This document shows, one piece after another, positions 1-10,188 of a stretch of DNA of 64,000 bases. How positions within the stretch are numbered: the stretch's first letter is position 1; the number at the start of each line of letters is the position of its first letter. The DNA comes from Cliona cf. orientalis. Its lineage: Eukaryota; Porifera; Demospongiae; Clionaida; Clionaidae. A program made the position numbers and the translations under genes. Location of the stretch: assembly GCA_963930775.1 (NCBI GenBank), contig OZ005691.1, positions 6,445,000-6,508,999 on the forward strand. The letters run 5' to 3'. Under the pieces are notes generated by a model. That model saw only the letters and a program-made list of their open reading frames with translations. It was not told the origin of the DNA and ran no database searches.

Positions 1-804
1 TGCACCAAAATATAACCCAGGCCCATGCCAGTGCTAATTGCACCAATTGCGAACTAAACAGGTCCCTAATTGTTGGTGCTATTGCTGGAAATGTGTCTCT
101 GTCCGATAATAGCAAAACAAGAGTGCCAACTTTAGGATGATTGCTCCCAAAGCATCCACAAGAGCACACACAGCACATTAGCACGCAGAATGGATTGCAC
201 CTGGAAAGAGGGAAAAAGAGAACAGTCTGTCGAAGATATGATCCCACAACCAAAGTATTTTATGAAGACTTTGAGAGGACTAATGAGTGAATACACAGAC
301 AGAAAACCTAACCAGAACAATCAAAAATGGAGACGGACCCGCAGGAAACATTTCAAACAGAGGCAAAGGACCAGCCAATGGCCGAAACTACGCATGTAGC
401 CAACTGGTGCTTTTGACTAGTTTACTGAAAGAATCATCATCCTGGATGCATCTTTGGTCAATCAGTGATGGCCTGTCTCAGCTCCTCCACATTCCAGTGG
501 GTCACTGGTTGAGGATAAGTCAGCCTAGTAACAAATACCTGCAAGACAATGCAGTAAGATAATAGAAAAAGGGACCACATCATGCATTCTGTTGCTGTGA
601 TCGTTTAAATTGTAGTTAGGTATGTACATACACATGGCATATAACCTTTACGGCCGACACAACACTACTCAGTTCCAACCACCACTTTTGCTACCACTCA
701 AGCTACTTGGCAATTCTCAAAGATCCAAAGCTCACTTTCCGCACACCACAATCTCTGTCTTACTGCAGGGCCTTGTGTTGGCAATTTTTTCAAAGCTAGG
801 AGCC
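1..804. other. Non-coding, no gene recognised
   Basis: I see no coding pattern, splice-bounded exon or repeat here. The segment precedes a transposase relic. It probably lies in the last intron of METTL17, whose final exon I could not find in this window, but that is inference. Confidence 0.4.
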
Positions 805-1050
805 GTTAATGGAGAAACTCGATCTCTTTATTAAGCCAAAGCAAGTCTTGAATGTTGATGGGTCAGGGGTTTCAATTGTGCATAAACCAAGCAAAGTCTT
901 GGCTGAGCTTGGCAGAAGAAATGTCTATGCACTTGCGCCGTTTGTTCATGAATGCGTCTCTATGGCCACCCTTGTTTGTGTACACGGCACTGCAATTCTG
1001 ACCAATCATGAATCTTCTAAACTTGTAGCAGAATGCATGTTTTATGCCTA
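805..1050 (+). pseudogene. pogo/Tigger-type DDE transposase fragment
   Basis: The translation contains LNVDGSGVSIVHKPSKV followed by a short stretch ending in VCVHGTAIL. In pogo/Tigger/jerky-type (DDE_1) transposases the first catalytic Asp lies in a segment of the form F-N-x-D-E-T-G-x-S-x-V-H-K-P-S-K, so the match is specific. Here the usual D-E reads D-G, and no N-terminal DNA-binding part or later catalytic acids are visible. The fragment covers about 80 residues and ends at a stop. It is a dead scrap of a DNA transposon, not a host gene. The family is fairly sure; the boundaries are not. Confidence 0.6.
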
Positions 1051-1249
1051 AAGGTAAGGATACTGACTATATAAGAAAAATGATCGTCTGAAAAATATTT
1101 ATAATAATAAATATTATATAATATAAAAAATAAATGTGATAATAATCAAGAGCATGCAGTATTATCTAAATACAGGTAGAAAACATGTGCTAAAGGGACT
1201 ATCATTATACCTAAACCAAAAAAATTCAACATTCACCAATTCTAAGGCA

Positions 1250-1825
1250 ATTTGTAAAATGCAGACTTGAATAGGCAAATGAAACACCTTTCTGGATTCT
1301 GATTATTTGTATCTAGTGAACAAACACTTTTTGTTTCAGCTTTCTGTTCTTCAGGCCTCCTTGTCAATTCTTTGATACATCCTCAGTGTATTGCAAGTAT
1401 GATCACTCTCCTAGCCACTCAATAAGTTGAATCTGGGATTGATGAAAGCGTAGTTGTCTGTGCTCCTCTCTACTTTTAAGTGTGAAGTAAAGCCCACACA
1501 TGTACAGCATAGAGTCCACCAATAATTAGATCCAAAAACACCTTTTTGTCACAGAACTTCCACTTCTTTAGGCTCTTAATTCTTGGTAGCTACACCGCAT
1601 CTCAGGAGATGTTTCATTTCTGCATCTAGACCCATTCTAAATTCTACAAATGGGGCATCTTTGAAAAAATCTATCTCTGGCTTTCCATGGAATCTAAGGT
1701 GACGCTGGATTTCACAAATGATATGGTGCAGACTCTCTGAGTGAAATTCAGTTCCATCTTTCTTTCTCACCTCTAAAATGAATCTGCTTAGGTGATAACC
1801 AAGAGGAAGGTGTTGTGACAAAGAT
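1250..1825 (-). pseudogene. DUF3504 (ZMYM/KCTD1-like, Crypton-derived) fragment
   Basis: Read on the minus strand, the first 80 residues include LSRFILEVRKKDGTEF, HHIICEIQRHLRFHG, PEIDFFKDAPFVEFR and LDAEMKHLLR. Downstream, across stops, come EHRQLRFHQSQIQLIE, YLQYTEDVSKN and QGGLKNRK. This order is that of DUF3504, the domain of ZMYM2/3/4, QRICH1 and KCTD1 thought to descend from Crypton tyrosine recombinases. At least two in-frame stops and one frame change are present, so it is a relic. The part that would hold the catalytic tyrosine in an active Crypton is not seen. It could derive from a ZMYM-like transposon gene or from a Crypton; the sequence does not decide. Confidence 0.65.
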
Positions 1826-2343
1826 ATTTATCGAGGTATACTTGGCCCATGCAGTCACCAAGATTCTGGCTTAGTTTTTGGTCATGAATGACCATTGCTT
1901 TTTCTGCACATTTTTAAACAGCGAAGTGATGCTCCACTCGGCTGAGCTGGACATACGGGAGGGGGCGAGGGTGAAACTGCTAGATGAAATCATCTGTGGC
2001 TTGTAAGCGAGTGCAAAACAGTGGATGTGGACATTGTAATAATTAACCCTCGGCGCATGCGCGAGGGTTATGGTAGTCATTCTGTGTGTGTGTGTCTGTC
2101 GATCTGTTACCACACTAATGCTACACACCTCATTTGCGAGTCCAAACAGTGATGTTATAAGGTTCCTTATGGCGTTTCAAACTCATGATTTGTGTGGATT
2201 TCACAGAGAATGCTTTGTTTGCTAGTTTTGGCATCATTTGCTGATTCTAAGCTTCTTGACTTCTCCGATCCTGGCCAGCTAACTTTACGTATAAATAGAA
2301 TGCTGGGTGTGTCATACTATATACGGCATAGGCCTAATAATTA
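1826..2343. other. Non-coding; palindrome and short TG run
   Basis: No gene is seen. Near 2,046-2,070 there is an imperfect palindrome (AACCCTC ... GAGGGTT around GCGCATGCGC), followed near 2,084-2,096 by a short GT run. A similar GC-rich palindromic motif recurs near 5,560-5,580. Confidence 0.4.
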
Positions 2344-2547
2344 CAAGCATAAAAAACAATAAAATTGAAGGATGAAGTAGGGATGGCAGGGTCAAAAAGC
2401 ACACAAACAAGATTTGTAAGGGATAAGCATCTGCTATACATCCCTACGCTTGCTTTTCTCGATTATTGGGCACCTATTAATGTTGACGTGTTCGTCAAGT
2501 GCAGCATGTGGGAGACATTGTTCCCTGGTTGTCACAATGGTCAGTCA

Positions 2548-2580
2548 GGATACCGTCAGGATACCGTCAGGATACCGTAA
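2548..2580 (+). repeat. Three-copy 11-bp tandem repeat at MITE edge
   Basis: The unit GGATACCGTCA occurs three times in tandem, the last running into the MITE end that itself begins TACCGTA. The repeat therefore contains most of the MITE terminal heptamer. Confidence 0.8.
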
Positions 2581-2981
2581 ATCTGGAAAATTTCGTTGTT
2601 GAAATATTTTCGTAGTCCCTGTCGACTACGAAATTAAATATCACGAAATATTTTCTACGTTGAAATTTTAAAGCAGCGAAATATTAGAGCGTGTGCGCAT
2701 GCGCGAACGTACGTACGTACAGCTACAGCCAGCAGTGCAGTACGGGGCGGTCCGCGTGTTCAAGAGTCGGTCAACCTTGCTGCCTACCTATCTCAGTTTT
2801 GTTGTCGACGGCTGCTCACTAGATTGTAGGCCTTTTCGTGATCTTCTTTGTAAGTAAAAGCATTGCTAATAAAATTTCGATGTAAAATTATTTTCGTAGG
2901 CTGAGTCGTCCTACGAAAATTTTTAAACACGAAATTTTTTATTACGAAAGTTTTATTACACGAAAATTTCCAGATTTACGG
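2575..2981. mobile_element. MITE, TACCGTA family, TA target (copy A)
   Basis: The ends are perfect inverted repeats over about 20 bases (CCGTAAATCTGGAAA at the left, its reverse complement at the right), flanked on both sides by TA. The 407-bp interior is rich in palindromic CGAAATATT / ACGAAAATTT words. There is no coding capacity. The TA duplication and short inverted ends fit Tc1/mariner-type non-autonomous elements, which is inference. Confidence 0.85.
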
Positions 2982-3360
2982 TAGTCAGTTTTGCATGATT
3001 CAGTTGCATTATTTTTGCACCCCTCAAAAAGCAAGTGTAGGGATGTATAGCAGATGCTTATCCCTTACAAATCTTGTTTGTGTACTTTCTGACCCTGCCA
3101 TCCCTACTCCATCCTTCAATTTTATTGTTTTTTATACTTGTTTCTGTTCTTTTTTTATTGCTCTTAGTATAATTTATCAATGCCATCTTACATGGTTTAT
3201 CCCAGTAGCCACAATGCCAAACCATATAGCTGAGTTTTTGAAACTCGGTTCACGTGAAATTTTAGTCCCAACAAAGTATGGCATCCCACTTTCACCTGCA
3301 CATTCTATTCTGGTGACCAAGATGATAGCCTATTGACGGTTTCAAGCCCCCTTAACAACT

Positions 3361-3475
3361 TATGCTATAGATAGTCCCGTTAAGTCTCTCAACTAGATAC
3401 ATGTACTTTCTGCTATAAAACTATAATCCCGTTAAGTCTCTCAACTAGATACTGAGTCATCTTTCTGTTATAAAA
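3361..3475 (+). repeat. Two-copy tandem repeat, about 58 bp
   Basis: The block CCCGTTAAGTCTCTCAACTA-GATAC plus a following stretch ending in GCTATAAAAC or GTTATAAAAC occurs twice in direct succession with small changes. Confidence 0.7.
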
Positions 3476-3999
3476 CACTTATCTGTTGATATTGCATGCA
3501 ACCAAAGGGCTGTCAGTGGAAGCAGTGGGTATGTGGGAGTATAATTATTAGTGCATACTCATACCTACCACAATTTCCTCTGTGGAAATATCAGCAAATT
3601 TGCGGTATATAATGGTAATCAGTGGCCGTGTGGTTTAATCATATACTCCGGTATTATTCACGAGATATCTCCAATCCCAGTTACGTATACTATGTCTAGA
3701 TTATCTGCCTGTACACCATTTAGCATTCAAATTTGCAACTATTGAGCTCAAGTACCTTAGATACTTCAAACTTACAACAATTGTGACAATCGTATTCTAA
3801 GAAATACTAAATCAAATGTTATCATGGAAGTACTATTTGATTAAAGAAATAACGAAGTGTTTCCACTCAATCTACTGTGGAAATGCTCGATAAAAATACC
3901 ACTCCAACAAATGGTACAGAAAAGATAACCAAAATGCTAGTATTATATTAATACACATGCACAGAATATCAAGATACACACAAATTAAAACATGCATAC
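3476..3999. other. Non-coding, expected METTL17 terminal-exon side
   Basis: Nothing is recognised. The final METTL17 exon should encode a conserved W-G-D segment. I searched this stretch and everything to position 1 on the minus strand and found none, so it is probably to the left of the window. Confidence 0.4.
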
Positions 4000-5853
4000 C
4001 TTCTGGCGTGCATAGATCACAGATGATGTGGCGAGATCGCTTCTTCACTGGCTGCAACAAACGGGCTAAGGATGCTATGTGGTTGATTACAGGATTATGT
4101 GAAGTCATGTGATTAGAGTGAAAGAGATAAGTTGAACACATACACTGGCTTTCTCTTCTGCCCTTTCTCAGCACAACATACGAAAAATTCTCCAGATGAA
4201 AGCCCTTGTGCCTTAGAGGGCCATCCTTCTAAAAATTAAGAGAAAAGACAATTCTCAACGTCAATGTATCTGAACAACTATAGGTACTTCAATATACTTT
4301 TCTTTTGTTCTCTCTTGTTAGCTCATACCAAAGTCTACAACAGTTTCCACATTAGAACTAACTTTTATGTGATGCTTGACTAGATAAGAGGTACATGTAA
4401 CATAACTTAACAAGACAAGTACGTCACTTGTCTAGAAGCAACTTCATGAAAATGTTGATCTTTTACCTGAGCTAGCTTCATAAGTGTACAATACCATAGC
4501 TACCAAATTCACACAAAACTCGATTCTTGAGTTACATATTATACAAACAAATATGATCGTCCATGAGAAAGCCCAGCAAAATCATTTCTATACAACCACA
4601 GCATGATGGCTGCTTCATTTCATTTTGGGGATAAATAATGTTCCTGTACTATTTGTACAGGTGTGCTGCAATTGCACAAAGTGAGGAACGTGATTACAAC
4701 AGTCAACTTCATATCATAATATATATTCCTATCTATAAAAAACCCAAGTACATTCACATCGTTGATTTTCTAATATAATAGACTGGTCCTGGATGTAGCC
4801 GGACATTGGGATGGTGGACCTGCTCCTTATCTGTGAACATGCTGCAGGAATTGGGGTTGGAGTTGGTGTCTGATGAGAGGGGATGAAGGTCTTGATGGAG
4901 GGTTCTAAGGAGGTCTATTGATATTCGAGTAGCTAAAAGTATCCAGGCTTAACTTCCTGACTAGTGGATCATTGCCTCATTTATCCCAATTATTAACTAT
5001 ATCACATATTATTATCTACAGATTCACTGTTGTTACTTGGCAATTCTATGTAAGATTAGACTAGCAGGGGATTGACACTAAAGGTCAATAACTTACCTGG
5101 AGCCAAATGCTCATAAGAGTCTTAACTGAATAAAGTCCGTTGGGGTGAGGCTGTCGTCATCGCGATTTATAAGAAGTATTACCAATGATACCAAAATGCC
5201 CATTGTCATAATCACGCTGCAAGTATGCCAGGTTTTCTCATGCTCAGTCATAAATATTCATGCACAGTGGCCATATTACATTACCTGACAAAGTGCAAGT
5301 TGTACCCTCTGAGCAAAATGACATGGCTTTTTAGAGTCACTACTAAGGGGACAGGCAAGGTCATGTGGACACTGCAGGGAGAAAAATACAAACATTCCAT
5401 TGCTAGGTTGTAGCTAATCAAATAAACAACTAGAGCTCTGTAGAGTACATACCCCGTGCGCACATTGCGCAATCTGTAGATATACTTTCTGTGCATTAGT
5501 ATAGCTATATCTTACATTATATTGACGACAACGACGACAACACAACCAATTACTTCACCCCTTGTGCATGCGTGTGGGGTAACAATATACATGCCATATT
5601 GAACTAACCGCATAGTCATATTATTACTATACTTGCTCGAATAAGAGCTTCCCCCAAATAATTGCCGGTCTCATTTAGAAGCCAGGGGTTCGCCAGTGTC
5701 TCGAGAAACTGGGTCTCAAATAGAGGTCAGGTGCCTCCGAGGGGGCATGGCACTTACCACGCTAGCTATTAGCTGGGGGTACGATCTTACTAGTCATACT
5801 CAGGATCACGTGTGCGAACGAGTGCAGACCTTCTGCAGCTGCTTCTGCTGATC
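4000..5853 (-). CDS. METTL17: METTL17, 3' exons (Fe-S and C-terminal region)
   Basis: Four exons are read on the minus strand. 5,853-5,810 ends HSFAH before donor GTGATC. 5,371-5,285 encodes CPHDLACP...KPCHFAQ. 4,228-4,144 encodes ENFSYVVLRKGRRES. 4,074-4,000 encodes PVKKRSRHIICDLCTPEG. Acceptors and donors are canonical, and the phases of the last three fit each other (0, 0, 1, then 1 out). METTL17 and yeast Rsm22 are methyltransferase-fold factors that assemble the mitochondrial small ribosomal subunit; the C-P-H-x3-C...C segment is their 4Fe-4S ligand region. The order agrees with human METTL17 (H-V-F-A-P-C-P-H, F-S-M-V, R-P-R-H). Exon 5,853-5,810 starts in a phase that does not fit the upstream exon ending at 47,044, so a small exon may be missing. 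The last exon is outside the window or missed. Identity is strong; exon edges are by eye. Confidence 0.85.
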
Positions 5854-6562
5854 CTGAAACGAAAGCCATTTCTACAAGGTAAAGGCTATAGAGGAAGCAC
5901 AGCCTAGTGATAAGATGACCAGATCAATGGGTGCTCAAAAGCAGTCTTTTCATTCATTTTAGTGCTCTATACACAGTTGATGGCTGGGATATATCATGAA
6001 AAGCAGCCCGAGGGTTGAGTGCAAAAAACGATATGTATGCCGAGTGCATGCAATGTATAGTGCTTAAGCATAAGGCAAGGGAGCAATTTTTTTTATTTTG
6101 AGCTTGAAGGCTTGTAAAGATGGTTCTGCTTAATAATATCAAATGAACTGCGGTTAATACTTTCTACAACAGTATTGAAATTTATAGCTAAATTTATGGG
6201 ATGTAGTGCTGATTAATTTTGCTTTAATGGGTTCCACTTTGAGATATACCTTCGGCATCGGTTATGAGTTATGCAAAAAGATGGTTATATGTAGATGTTA
6301 TTAAGCACAGTGAAGTTCGTTTAACCTCACTGACACACTCACACTAAGCACTAACTAGAATAGGAAAAAAGCAAATTAAAATAATGTAGGAATTTGGGAG
6401 CACTTGGGCAATAATTTGTACATGCATGGGCACACAGAATGGATCAAAATTAGAGATTGACCTGAGAGAATTTGACTCACACATTAGAATTAAAGTTACG
6501 GCACTTTGAAGTTTTCTCATGTGTTTGTATTGGGAAGCCATGCATTTGCAATACCAAGAGTG
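5854..6562. other. Non-coding intronic sequence
   Basis: No gene, repeat boundary or exon is recognised in this part of the METTL17 intron. Confidence 0.4.
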
Positions 6563-6896
6563 TATTAGGAAGAGTACGTAACTGCGTGGGCGAGCAAGCT
6601 CTACACTGTGAAATGGTGGCGTCATCCTACGTGTGCCAGCCTAACCATAGCTATGCAGAATCCATGTTTCGTTTACACAGTGATCATACACATGGCTGTG
6701 TGGTTGCAGGTGTGCTGCACAGTGTCTGACTAGAACTACCCCACCAAGGGACTACCCTACAGTATTATTCATAGGCTTGAGGCCACACAGTTTTCACAAA
6801 ATCATGTACTTGTACAGCATTTGTCTGGTATCTACTACGTGCTGTGACGCCACCATCACACTACATAAGCGCAATACTAACATACTCTTCCTAATA
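6563..6896. repeat. Inverted-ended repeat, copy 1
   Basis: It starts TATTAGGAAGAGTACG and ends ACTCTTCCTAATA, the inverse. The interior matches copy 2 over most of its length (shared words include GTGCCAGCC, TGTGTGGTTGCAGGTG and GTCTGGTATCTACTAC). The small reading frames inside are not conserved between copies, so it is non-coding. Confidence 0.7.
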
Positions 6897-6997
6897 TCAG
6901 GCTATGAATATACTGACACTAGATAGCAATACATAGCAACAGCCATGCAGGATACGACTAACACGTATCCTACATGTAGCTCCTGCCTGTATTGGTG

Positions 6998-7441
6998 TAT
7001 TAGGAAGAGTACGTAACTGCATGGGTGAGCATGCAATTAAGCTCTAATAGTGGTGTGATCCTATAATATACATGTGCCAGCCTTAACATAGCTACCCAGA
7101 ACCTACGTACGTTTCGTTAATTATTTATTGTACATATCATGTGGCTGTACTGTGTGGTTGCAGGTGCACATGTGCTGCACAATGTCTGGTCAGAGCTAGT
7201 CTTGCGCACCAGCTGCCCCTTTGCGTAGGAGGGGCTGGCACGTGAGACTAGGTCAGAGCTATCCCACCAAGGGACTACATACCCTACAGTATTATTCATA
7301 CGTTTAACTTGTGGCCATACAGTTTTCATAAAATTCCGTACTTGTACAGTATTTGTCTGGTATCTACTACATGCTGTGACGCCACCATCACACTGCATAA
7401 GCGCAATACTAACATACAGGAGCTACGTACTCTTCCTAATA
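6998..7441. repeat. Inverted-ended repeat, copy 2
   Basis: Same family as the copy 100 bp to the left and in the same orientation, but 110 bp longer. The ends TATTAGGAAGAGTACGTA and TACGTACTCTTCCTAATA are perfect inverses over 18 bases. The right outer flank of this copy is the inverse of the left outer flank of copy 1 (CAAGAGTG), so the true inverted ends may reach a few bases further out. Confidence 0.75.
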
Positions 7442-9799
7442 CACTCTTGGCAATACTACTACCCACGCACTACGAGAGGGGTGGGACTTCGCGCACAAAA
7501 AATGACGACCTTTACCCAATACTTTCAAATTGGAATAATAATTGTTATAGCTGCCTTCTAGGATTGTATGGCTCTACTGTGCATCTAGCTACACTATGTG
7601 ATGGTTTCAGACATTTTTTCTGCTTAGTATGTCGGCTCACTTGAATAATGTAAGTTAAAAAATGCCTTGAAGCACTGTAGCTATTAATTACATATACTCT
7701 CATTCATCTTGTACATGCGCATTACCGGTGCAAACACATGCCCTTCCAATTCTTTATCTGTCTCATCATCATATCTTGCCCACTTCGTAGAAGCCTATAT
7801 AATAGAGAATAAGATACATAAAAAATGCATATACAAAAGATATTGAACACGGTCACTGTTAAGATAACCACCCCAATTTCTGTTCAAGCATAGAGCTAGA
7901 GAGAGGAGGGAGATGGAGAATTATACTATCAATGCCCATAAAAACATATTGCTTATGCTGTGATAGCTTGTCCTAGCTTAGTAAGAAGATTAATTTAGGT
8001 AGTGGGTAAGCAATAAAATTTAATTATTGCACACATCGCATCATTGTTTGTTTCAGGGAAACTTGGTAAAATTAATCATTGAACCTCAGAATCCATTAGG
8101 AGAAATGTAGCAGTGCATGTCAATTGTTGATAAATTAACAGAAAAGCTGAAGGACTAGGGAAAAGCTCTCTCCACATGATAGTAAAGTTGGATCTCTCTC
8201 TATTTCCTTCTCTACCTATCATACTTGGTTCAAGCTCTTTTTATTTGACACAACTAAATGCAACTTTGCAGACTGACTCGTTTCCTAAAGCACACACTTG
8301 GATAGCCACAAACTGGTTGGCTATGCCATACTAGATATGGTCATTAAATAATTTTCGGTGTACGTGAAATATTACCTCACCCACAACCTTATAAAAATCA
8401 AAGCTGAATGGAGTCGGGAATAGGCTCCATTAAAACAGTCATATTCAATACATGATAGGGATGGATGGTTTATATAACAGATATCATGTTGATAATGCAT
8501 TTACATGCCATACATCATGATCCCATGATCACGACTTTCACAACAAATATACACCATGTAAAATTACAGATTCACTGAAAAGGCGTACTAGAATACATGT
8601 CATGTTCTTTACAAGTTTCAAACATACAGAAATTGAAACATAAGACAGAGTATGAATTTAGTGCACACAATAGTGAGAGTATGGGTGTGCTGACACTAAC
8701 AAGATAACAAAGGATGGTATACACCACAAACACTAAACTTGACTCGGACAATCTTATCAAGCAAGCTGACCAAAGCAGTCTGGGACAGATATTATCAATA
8801 TTTTAACAATGGAAATAGCCACAAGCCCTATTAGGACATTCTTGGATAATGAAAGCATTCAGTAGAAGTATGGGGGCAGACGATCAACATAACAAAAAAG
8901 GAACATTACACTGTATAGCTCCAAACTTTCGTGCCATAATATTTTCGTAAATTTCGTGATTTGACTTCTGATCACAAAAATTTTCCTTACGAAAATTTTG
9001 TATTATTGTGGGCGTGGCTACGTTCTGTGTGCACAGAAGCATCACAAGCGCAATTGTGCGTACGTGTACGCATGCAATACTAGTGAACGTGTGAACTGTC
9101 TGAAACAAAGTATTGAATCGCTGCCAACAATGTACAGACTCTATACGCTTCCTTTCAGAAAATGAGCAAAAGTTGCCTACCAAATCTGCAAGGACCTTTG
9201 CCCAAACAACTCCTTCGTCTTGTATTGAAACCGCCAACAACCAAGTTGAAGAGATGGGCAAATAGATGACAGCAGAACAAGCTACACGTATATTATAATA
9301 TGTTGTTTAGTGCTTTATTTGTAGCCAGAAATGCTGACTTTGCAGGGCTACTAACATACCTGCCGTTCCTTCTACTACGTTCAGAGCCAATGCATGGAAT
9401 GGGTAGAACTCATTAAACTTCATACCTGAAGACGTGGACGTTGCTTTGTTAAAAATGCTGCCTGGGCTGATATCCCAGGTTAACAGGGATTATACAGTGA
9501 TATATTTGACAAAGCAGCAAGAATCCAACGTATCACCGGCCATCTGATCTGAAACTTGATCCTCTTCCATATCTCCCCAAGCATCAAGCCACCAACTGGA
9601 ACAACACAATTCTTTCTGTAATGAATAATACTAGTGCTGATGAAAATCATCTGTGCGGGGCGAGCCTTCGCAAAAGTCATAAGATTTCTTTGAAAGCACA
9701 TGGGGTTGGTACCTCAATATATAGCTAGCTACCACGACAGTGAAAGTATCACAGATTGCTAGTATAATAACTATAGTCCAATAATGTTGATCACCTATG
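7442..9799. other. Non-coding intronic sequence
   Basis: No gene is recognised. Near 8,920-9,005 there are words (TATTTTCGTAAATTTCGTG, TTACGAAAATTTT) identical in type to the interior of MITE copy A, probably a truncated relative without its ends. A 125-codon minus frame at 9,261-8,884 overlaps this and looks accidental. Confidence 0.45.
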
Positions 9800-9804
9800 C
9801 TATA

Positions 9805-10008
9805 TGTTGGACATTGCTAGTAACTGTTAGCATTACATCATTATTATTGTGACTATATTATGTTACGTCATTGATTATTGCATAATTATCACGTGAAAAT
9901 TAAAATCATTTGAGAGAACGTGGTCAAGTGCAGCGTATATTAAATCCGTTTGCATCCAGTGTTACAGCTGTCCTCCATCTAAGAACGGCATATTTCCGAA
10001 CTCTTACA
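9805..10008 (+). repeat. 5' LTR of BEL/Pao element
   Basis: 204 bp, starting TGTTGGACATTGC and ending GAACTCTTACA. The copy at 14,183-14,386 has no difference that I can see. Start TG and end CA are standard LTR ends. Confidence 0.93.
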
Positions 10009-10026
10009 TGGTCCTTCGAGCCGGAT
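10009..10026 (+). other. Primer-binding site, tRNA-Tyr type
   Basis: Directly after the LTR comes TGGTCCTTCGAGCCGGAT. It is complementary to a tRNA 3' end reading TCCGGCTCGAAGGA-CCA, which is the acceptor and T-arm end of animal tRNA-Tyr. The tRNA assignment rests on recalled tRNA-Tyr sequence. Confidence 0.8.
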
Positions 10027-10188
10027 CGATGGCGTTTGCCAAGTCTGAAGAGTAAGAGCCGTAGTTGAGGAGAGACAGTGTATTGACCGTGATAAGTGAC
10101 CTCTGACCCTTGGATCACGCGGTGGACGGTGAACTTTGAACCGAACGTTGACATTTATGAATCGAGTGAGCTATTGAACTATTGAGCT

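Larger units (their letters stand above)
2344..3140. repeat. Long inverted-repeat element with 114-bp arms
   Basis: The arm at 2,344-2,457 reappears as its reverse complement at 3,027-3,140 with only a few mismatches (both carry, for example, GGGATGGCAGGGTCA and CATCTGCTATACATCCC). The roughly 570-bp loop contains unique sequence and a separate, younger MITE at 2,575-2,981. No target duplication is obvious outside the arms. This looks like a foldback-type or MITE element that later received the second insertion. The arms contain no recognisable protein, and the short reading frames across them are chance. Confidence 0.8.

Noticed and set aside
5096-5130. Extra METTL17 exon between CTCCAG-GTAAGT and an upstream AG
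   Set aside because: It has an in-frame stop and its length would break the phase between the flanking exons.
8884-9261. 125-codon open frame on the minus strand
   Set aside because: It overlaps the ACGAAAATTT-type MITE remnant and shows no domain or splice support.
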